NCBI RefSeq assembly: GCF_003024805.1
Contig: NZ_PUEC01000030.1
Coordinates: 1-38,123 of the forward strand
Length of the DNA stretch: 38,123 nucleotides
DNA from: Duncaniella muris
Lineage (GTDB): Bacteria; Bacteroidota; Bacteroidia; Bacteroidales; Muribaculaceae
Direction: 5' to 3'
Position numbers and translations under genes: made by a program. Below the pieces are notes generated by a model. The model worked only from the letters and a program-made list of their open reading frames with translations, was not told where the DNA came from and searched no databases. Below are positions 33,874-38,123 of the stretch, in pieces (the first letter of the stretch is position 1; every line of letters starts with the position of its first letter).

Positions 33874-35121
33874 ATGACTCTTGCCTTGTTCATAGCACGT
33901 CGGCTCAGCCTGCGCACCGCATCAGGAAGAACGCAGTCTGGAATAGCCATCGCGGTCACCGGAATAGCACTTTCCGTGATCGTGATGTTGCTGTCGATTG
34001 CCGTCATGATGGGATTCAAAAACGAAATCCGCCACAAAATCATGGGCTTCGACTCCCAGATCACGATTTCGCTTCACGGACCATCTGACGGGCGCGACGG
34101 ATCTCTGATCAATATCGACGATCTTGACAGAGCATTGAAGACTCTGCCTCAGAAAGCATCCGCGACACTGACAATCAGGCAGCCTGTCATCCTGAAAACG
34201 CCTGACAACTTCACCGGCGCAGTAGTGAAAGGCATGGGCAGGGATCACGACTGGAAATTCGTGAGCGAGAATCTGACAGCGGGAACCATCCCCGACTACA
34301 ATGCAGATTCAACTCTATATCACACCGTAATCTCACATAACATCGCACAGAAACTGAATGTGGGCTGCGGCGACAAAATCGATGCATATTTTCTGGGAGG
34401 TGACACATACCGCACACGACGTTTGAAAATAGCCGGAATTTATGACACGCATTTCAGCGAATATGACAACGCATATATCTTCGCCACATTGCCTATGCTC
34501 AGCGCCCTGGCCGGCATTGACGAACGGCTTGGTACCGTGGTGGAGATCAACGGACTTGACAGCGACACAGAAATCTCCGAGACCGCAGGCAAACTGTCAG
34601 CCACCCTGATGGACGACATCTACACCGGACGTTCCGACAAATTCTATTCCGTCACCGACGTCCATTCAAGCGCAGCCCTCTACTTCAACTGGCTGGCACT
34701 GTTAGACACAAATGTGATTGTCATTCTCACAATCATGTCTCTGCTGACATGCCTGACACTTGTGTCATCGCTTTTCATACTTATTCTTCGCAGGGTCAAC
34801 ATGATCGGCATCCTCAAAGCCCTCGGCGCATCAGATTCACTGATCCGCAGAGCTTTCGTATGGCTGACCATGCGCCTGCTCATCCTGGGACTTCTCATAG
34901 GCAATGCGATTGCCATCGGCATAATACTCCTTCAGACCACTACCGGCTTCATACCGCTTGACCCCGAAGCCTATTATCTGGACCATGTCCCCATGGAATT
35001 CAATCTGGCCGCACTGCTAATACTGAACGCAGGAATCATCCTCGTTTCGGCGCTTGTGCTGATCCTTCCATCAGCCATAATCACAACCATTCCACCCTCA
35101 CGTGTAATCAATTACAACTGA
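33874..35121 (+). CDS. FtsX-family ABC permease, LolC/LolE-like
   Basis: The 415-residue product has the lipoprotein-release permease layout: IARRLSLRTA at the N-terminus, a first helix (about 22-48), a large periplasmic domain (about 50-265), then three helices (about 270-300, 320-350, 370-400). GIAIAVTGIALSVIVMLLSIAVMMGFKNEIRHKIMGF and the later VSSLFILILRRVNMIGILKALGASDSLIRRAFVW are typical of LolC/E. It would extract lipoproteins from the inner membrane with a LolD ATPase, which is not in the window. The start fits the family exactly, although it lies almost at the predicted transcription start. Confidence 0.88.
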   Translation: MTLALFIARRLSLRTASGRTQSGIAIAVTGIALSVIVMLLSIAVMMGFKNEIRHKIMGFDSQITISLHGPSDGRDGSLINIDDLDRALKTLPQKASATLTIRQPVILKTPDNFTGAVVKGMGRDHDWKFVSENLTAGTIPDYNADSTLYHTVISHNIAQKLNVGCGDKIDAYFLGGDTYRTRRLKIAGIYDTHFSEYDNAYIFATLPMLSALAGIDERLGTVVEINGLDSDTEISETAGKLSATLMDDIYTGRSDKFYSVTDVHSSAALYFNWLALLDTNVIVILTIMSLLTCLTLVSSLFILILRRVNMIGILKALGASDSLIRRAFVWLTMRLLILGLLIGNAIAIGIILLQTTTGFIPLDPEAYYLDHVPMEFNLAALLILNAGIILVSALVLILPSAIITTIPPSRVINYN

Positions 35122-35201
35122 CCCACCCCCCTTCACCGCAACTCTACACCTAACATCAGCAATATAAACATACGTAATTTTCTCAAAAGAACCACAAAAA
35201 C

Positions 35202-35233
35202 ATTGCTTTGAGCCAAAAAAAACATTATCTTTG
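35202..35233 (+). promoter_or_regulatory. Candidate ppdK promoter
   Basis: TATCTTTG at 35226-35233 is a full -7 box. ATTG at 35202-35205 gives a 20-bp spacer; TTTG at 35207-35210 is closer to consensus but leaves only 15 bp. The leader to the ATG at 35304 would be about 65 nt and is A-rich. Confidence 0.55.
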
Positions 35234-35303
35234 CATTAGTGTTAACCTCAAAGCTATAATACACAGAAAAAAACAACAACATTATCAATATCTAATTAAC
35301 AGA

Positions 35304-36650
35304 ATGAAAAGAGTTTATACATTTGGAGACGGCAAAGCAGAAGGCAATGCCTCCATGCGCAATCTCCTCGGCGGCAAAGGCGCGAACCTCGCCGAAATGA
35401 ACCTTCTCGGCATGCCGGTGCCTCCCGGCTTCACTATCACAACCGAAGTCTGCACCGAGTACACCCAGTATGGCCGTGACAAAGTTGTCAAAGATCTTAC
35501 TGCAGAAGTTCAGGCCGCAATTGCTCACGTCGAGCAGCTCACCGGCAAAAAATTCAACGATCCTGAGAACCCGCTTCTCGTGTCAGTACGCTCAGGTGCC
35601 CGCGCATCAATGCCCGGCATGATGGACACCGTCCTCAACCTCGGCATGAACGACGCTACAGTTGAATCTCTCGCCAAAAAGAGCGGCAACGCCCGTTTCG
35701 CATGGGACAGCTACCGTCGTTTCGTACAGATGTATGGCGATGTTGTGCTCGGCATGAAGCCCAAAAGCAAAGCTGACATAGATCCCTTCGAAGAAATCAT
35801 GGACAAGGTCAAGGAAGAAAAAGGCGTCAAACTTGACACCGAACTTACCGTGGAAGACCTCCAGAACCTTGTGAAACTCTTCAAAGCCGCTGTAAAGGAA
35901 TACACAGGCAAAGACTTCCCCAATGACGCCTGGGAACAGCTTTGGGGCGGCATCTGCGCCGTGTTTGACAGCTGGATGAACGAACGTGCAATTCTCTACC
36001 GTCGCATGAACCAGATCCCCGAAGAATGGGGCACAGCCGTCAACGTACAGGCAATGGTCTATGGCAACATGGGCGACAACTCAGCCACAGGCGTGGCATT
36101 CAGCCGTGACGCAGCAACCGGCGAAAATATCTTCAACGGCGAATACCTCATCAACGCCCAGGGCGAAGACGTGGTCGCCGGTATCCGCACCCCCCAGCAG
36201 ATCACAGTAGAAGGCTCACGCCGCTGGGCCGCCCTCCAGGGCATCAGCGAAGAAGTGCGCGCTGAAAAATATCCTTCACTCGAAGAATCAATGCCCGTCT
36301 GCGCCGCCGAGCTCATCGCAATAGCAGGCCGTCTTGAAAACTACTACAAAGACATGCAGGATATGGAATTCACCATCCAGGACGGCAAACTCTGGATGCT
36401 CCAGACCCGCAACGGCAAACGCACAGGCGCTGCAATGGTAAAGATCGCTATGGACCTTCTCCGCGCAGGCGAAATCGATGAAAAAACCGTGCTCAAGCGC
36501 ATGGAACCGCAGAAACTCGATGAACTCCTCCACCCCGTGTTCGACAAAGCAGCACTCAAGCGCGCAGAAGTCGTGGCAAAGGGTCTTCCCGCATCTCCCG
36601 GCGCAGCCGCCGGCCAGATCGTATTCTCGGCTGAAGAAGCAGAAGCCTAG
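35304..36650 (+). CDS. ppdK: Pyruvate phosphate dikinase, N-terminal part up to an in-frame TAG
   Basis: This is the ATP-grasp half of PPDK, which interconverts pyruvate, ATP and phosphate with PEP, AMP and diphosphate. The 448 residues begin [15 protein letters not shown] and contain [82 protein letters not shown] and [18 protein letters not shown]. The frame stops at TAG 36648-36650 in the linker before the phosphohistidine domain, and the same frame continues to 38018. The ATG 35304 is the family start; a TTG at 35208 lies in the promoter. Alone this piece lacks the catalytic histidine and could not complete the reaction. Confidence 0.9.
   Translation: MKRVYTFGDGKAEGNASMRNLLGGKGANLAEMNLLGMPVPPGFTITTEVCTEYTQYGRDKVVKDLTAEVQAAIAHVEQLTGKKFNDPENPLLVSVRSGARASMPGMMDTVLNLGMNDATVESLAKKSGNARFAWDSYRRFVQMYGDVVLGMKPKSKADIDPFEEIMDKVKEEKGVKLDTELTVEDLQNLVKLFKAAVKEYTGKDFPNDAWEQLWGGICAVFDSWMNERAILYRRMNQIPEEWGTAVNVQAMVYGNMGDNSATGVAFSRDAATGENIFNGEYLINAQGEDVVAGIRTPQQITVEGSRRWAALQGISEEVRAEKYPSLEESMPVCAAELIAIAGRLENYYKDMQDMEFTIQDGKLWMLQTRNGKRTGAAMVKIAMDLLRAGEIDEKTVLKRMEPQKLDELLHPVFDKAALKRAEVVAKGLPASPGAAAGQIVFSAEEAEA
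36648..36650 (+). other. In-frame TAG inside ppdK
   Basis: The codons read GAA GCC TAG AGT GAA, between AEEAEA and [19 protein letters not shown]. Coding quality and codon use are the same on both sides. From memory, Bacteroidales homologues often have Trp here; TGG to TAG is one transition. Sequencing error, recent mutation and readthrough all remain possible. Confidence 0.9.
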
Positions 36651-38018
36651 AGTGAAAAGAAACGCAAAGTCGTGCTCGTCCGCATCGAGACATCTCCTGA
36701 AGACCTCCGAGGTATGGCCGTAGCACAAGGTATCCTCACAATGCGCGGCGGTATGACATCTCACGCAGCCGTAGTAGCCCGCGGTATGGGCAAATGCTGT
36801 GTGTCAGGTGCAGGCGAAATCCGTGTCGACTACAAAGAAAAAACAGTTGAGATGGGCGGCAAAGTCTACAAAGAAGGTGACTGGATCTCACTCAACGGCT
36901 CGACTGGAGAAGTTTACAACGGCCAGGTTCCCACAACCGAACCCGAACTCGGCGGCGACTTCGGCGCAATCATGAATCTTGCGTCCAAATACACCAAGAC
37001 ACTCGTCCGCACTAACGCAGACTCACCCCGCGACGCAAAACAGGCCCGCCACTTCGGCGCACAGGGCATCGGTCTCTGCCGCACAGAACACATGTTCTTC
37101 GAAGGCGACCGCATCAAAGCTGTACGCGAAATGATCCTCGCATCTGACGAAGAAGGCCGTCGAGTAGCCCTCGCCAAACTCCTTCCGATGCAGCGTGGCG
37201 ACTTCGAAGGCATCTTCGAAGCTATGGACGGCTACGGAGTGACCATCCGCCTCCTCGATCCCCCCTTGCACGAATTCGTACCCCACCAGACCGCCACTCA
37301 GAAGGTAATGGCCGAAGAAATGGGCATCACCCTCGAAGAAGTAAAGGCCAAGGTTGACTCACTTGAAGAATTCAACCCGATGCTCGGCCACCGTGGCTGT
37401 CGTCTCGGCATCACCTACCCCGAAATCACCGAGATGCAGACCCGCGCCATCATCGAAGCCGCCCTCGCAGTCAAAGCCCGCGGAATCGACGTGCACCCCG
37501 AAATCATGATTCCTCTCGTAGGCTCACTCAAGGAAATCCAGAACCAGGCCGACGTGATCAACATCACAGCAGCCAAGGTATTCGAAGAAACCGGCCAGAG
37601 CGTACCCTACAAAGTAGGAACAATGATCGAAGTGCCCCGTGCAGCCCTCGTTGCCAACCAGATCGCTGAAGTTGCCGACTTCTTCTCATTCGGCACAAAT
37701 GACCTCACCCAGATGACCTTCGGCTTCTCTCGCGATGACGCACCCAAGTTCCTCAAATTCTACAAGGAACACGGCATCATCAAGACCGATCCCTTTGAAG
37801 TACTCGACCAGGAAGGCGTAGGCCAGCTCGTCAGAATGGGCGTTGAAAAAGGACGTGCCACCAAACCCGAACTCAAAGTAGGTATCTGCGGCGAGCATGG
37901 CGGCGAACCTTCATCAGTCAAATTCTGCGCCAAACTCGGCATGAACTACGTCAGCTGCTCACCCTACCGTGTGCCCATCGCCCGCGTAGCCGCTGCTCAG
38001 GCTGCCATCGAAGAGTAA
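36651..38018 (+). CDS. ppdK: Pyruvate phosphate dikinase, C-terminal part after the TAG
   Basis: This half holds the swivelling phosphohistidine domain, with the catalytic His in [24 protein letters not shown], and the PEP/pyruvate barrel. The barrel shows [66 protein letters not shown] and [10 protein letters not shown] with its catalytic cysteine. It ends in [22 protein letters not shown] and TAA. With the first half and one residue for TAG the chain would be 904 residues, about the length of Bacteroides PPDK. If translated separately, GTG 36672 is the nearest candidate start, without a clear ribosome site. Confidence 0.88.
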   Translation, partial: SEKKRKVVLVRIETSPEDLRGMAVAQGILTMRGGMTSHAAVVARGMGKCCVSGAGEIRVDYKEKTVEMGGKVYKEGDWISLNGSTGEVYNGQVPTTEPELGGDFGAIMNLASKYTKTLVRTNADSPRDAKQARHFGAQGIGLCRTEHMFFEGDRIKAVREMILASDEEGRRVALAKLLPMQRGDFEGIFEAMDGYGVTIRLLDPPLHEFVPHQTATQKVMAEEMGITLEEVKAKVDSLEEFNPMLGHRGCRLGITYPEITEMQTRAIIEAALAVKARGIDVHPEIMIPLVGSLKEIQNQADVINITAAKVFEETGQSVPYKVGTMIEVPRAALVANQIAEVADFFSFGTNDLTQMTFGFSRDDAPKFLKFYKEHGIIKTDPFEVLDQEGVGQLVRMGVEKGRATKPELKVGICGEHGGEPSSVKFCAKLGMNYVSCSPYRVPIARVAAAQAAIEE

Positions 38019-38043
38019 GACATAACGTAACATAATCCGATAG

Positions 38044-38084
38044 TTAGGCTGTAACGCTTTGAGAAATCAGGCGTTACAGCCTAA
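38044..38084 (+). terminator. Terminator after ppdK
   Basis: A perfect 14-bp stem, TTAGGCTGTAACGC (38044-38057) with its reverse complement at 38071-38084, encloses a 13-nt loop. Only a mixed T-rich stretch (GTTATTCTT) follows. It starts 25 nt after the ppdK stop. Confidence 0.7.
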
Positions 38085-38123
38085 GTTATTCTTAGGAGGT
38101 TTGTGCATTTGGCGTCACTTTGT

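Noticed and set aside
35208-35303. TTG-started N-terminal extension of ppdK
   Set aside because: It covers the -7 promoter box and adds 32 residues unlike any PPDK; the family start is ATG 35304.
36648-36650. Reassigned TAG codon (alternative genetic code)
   Set aside because: hisIE ends in TAG at exactly its family length, and no other gene contains an internal TAG, so general reassignment does not fit.

Overview
This window looks like the chromosome of a gut-type Bacteroidales bacterium, possibly Muribaculaceae (genus not determinable by eye). The basis is a type IX secretion porin (PorV), an FeoA-FeoB fusion, a PEP/pyruvate-type PPDK of Bacteroidales length, almost no Shine-Dalgarno sequences, and repeated Bacteroidales promoters of the form TTTG - about 20 bp - TAnnTTTG. 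Nearly everything is housekeeping metabolism. I see no tRNA, rRNA, CRISPR array, phage or complete insertion sequence.

Layout. 1-1.7 kb: hisF-hisIE (+), ending in a perfect hairpin shared with a convergent DUF4136 lipoprotein (-). 2.4-2.8 kb: a gene-free stretch holding a 180-bp MITE-like element with perfect inverted ends and a target duplication, then a canonical promoter. 2.8-8.6 kb (+): a small acidic protein, agmatine deiminase and N-carbamoylputrescine amidase (agmatine to putrescine), a two-helix membrane protein, aroE and comEC. 8.9-10.8 kb (+): a shortened CreD-like protein and a full CreD. 10.9-15.9 kb (-): acyltransferase, membrane phosphoesterase, tex and folK, probably one operon. 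16.3-23.8 kb (+): amtB-gltB-gltD, ammonium uptake feeding glutamate synthase. 23.7-26.1 kb: pabA (-) divergent from pabB-pabC (+), with interleaved promoters. 26.1-31.2 kb (-): porV-ispF-(Tat ferredoxin lipoprotein)-(NapH/NapG-like fusion)-thyA-folA, mostly overlapping. 31.4-38.0 kb (+): feoAB, a LolC/E-type permease that may be leaderless, and ppdK, which is cut by an in-frame TAG.

How the genes work together. folK, pabABC, folA and thyA cover much of folate and thymidylate synthesis. amtB-gltBD assimilates ammonium. aguA-aguB makes putrescine. No defence or mobile system of new type is evident. The points most worth a second look are the amber codon in an otherwise intact ppdK, the polyferredoxin with an internal twin-arginine motif paired with a barrel-less aldo/keto-reductase-type ferredoxin, the MITE, and the CreD paralogue lacking its periplasmic domain.
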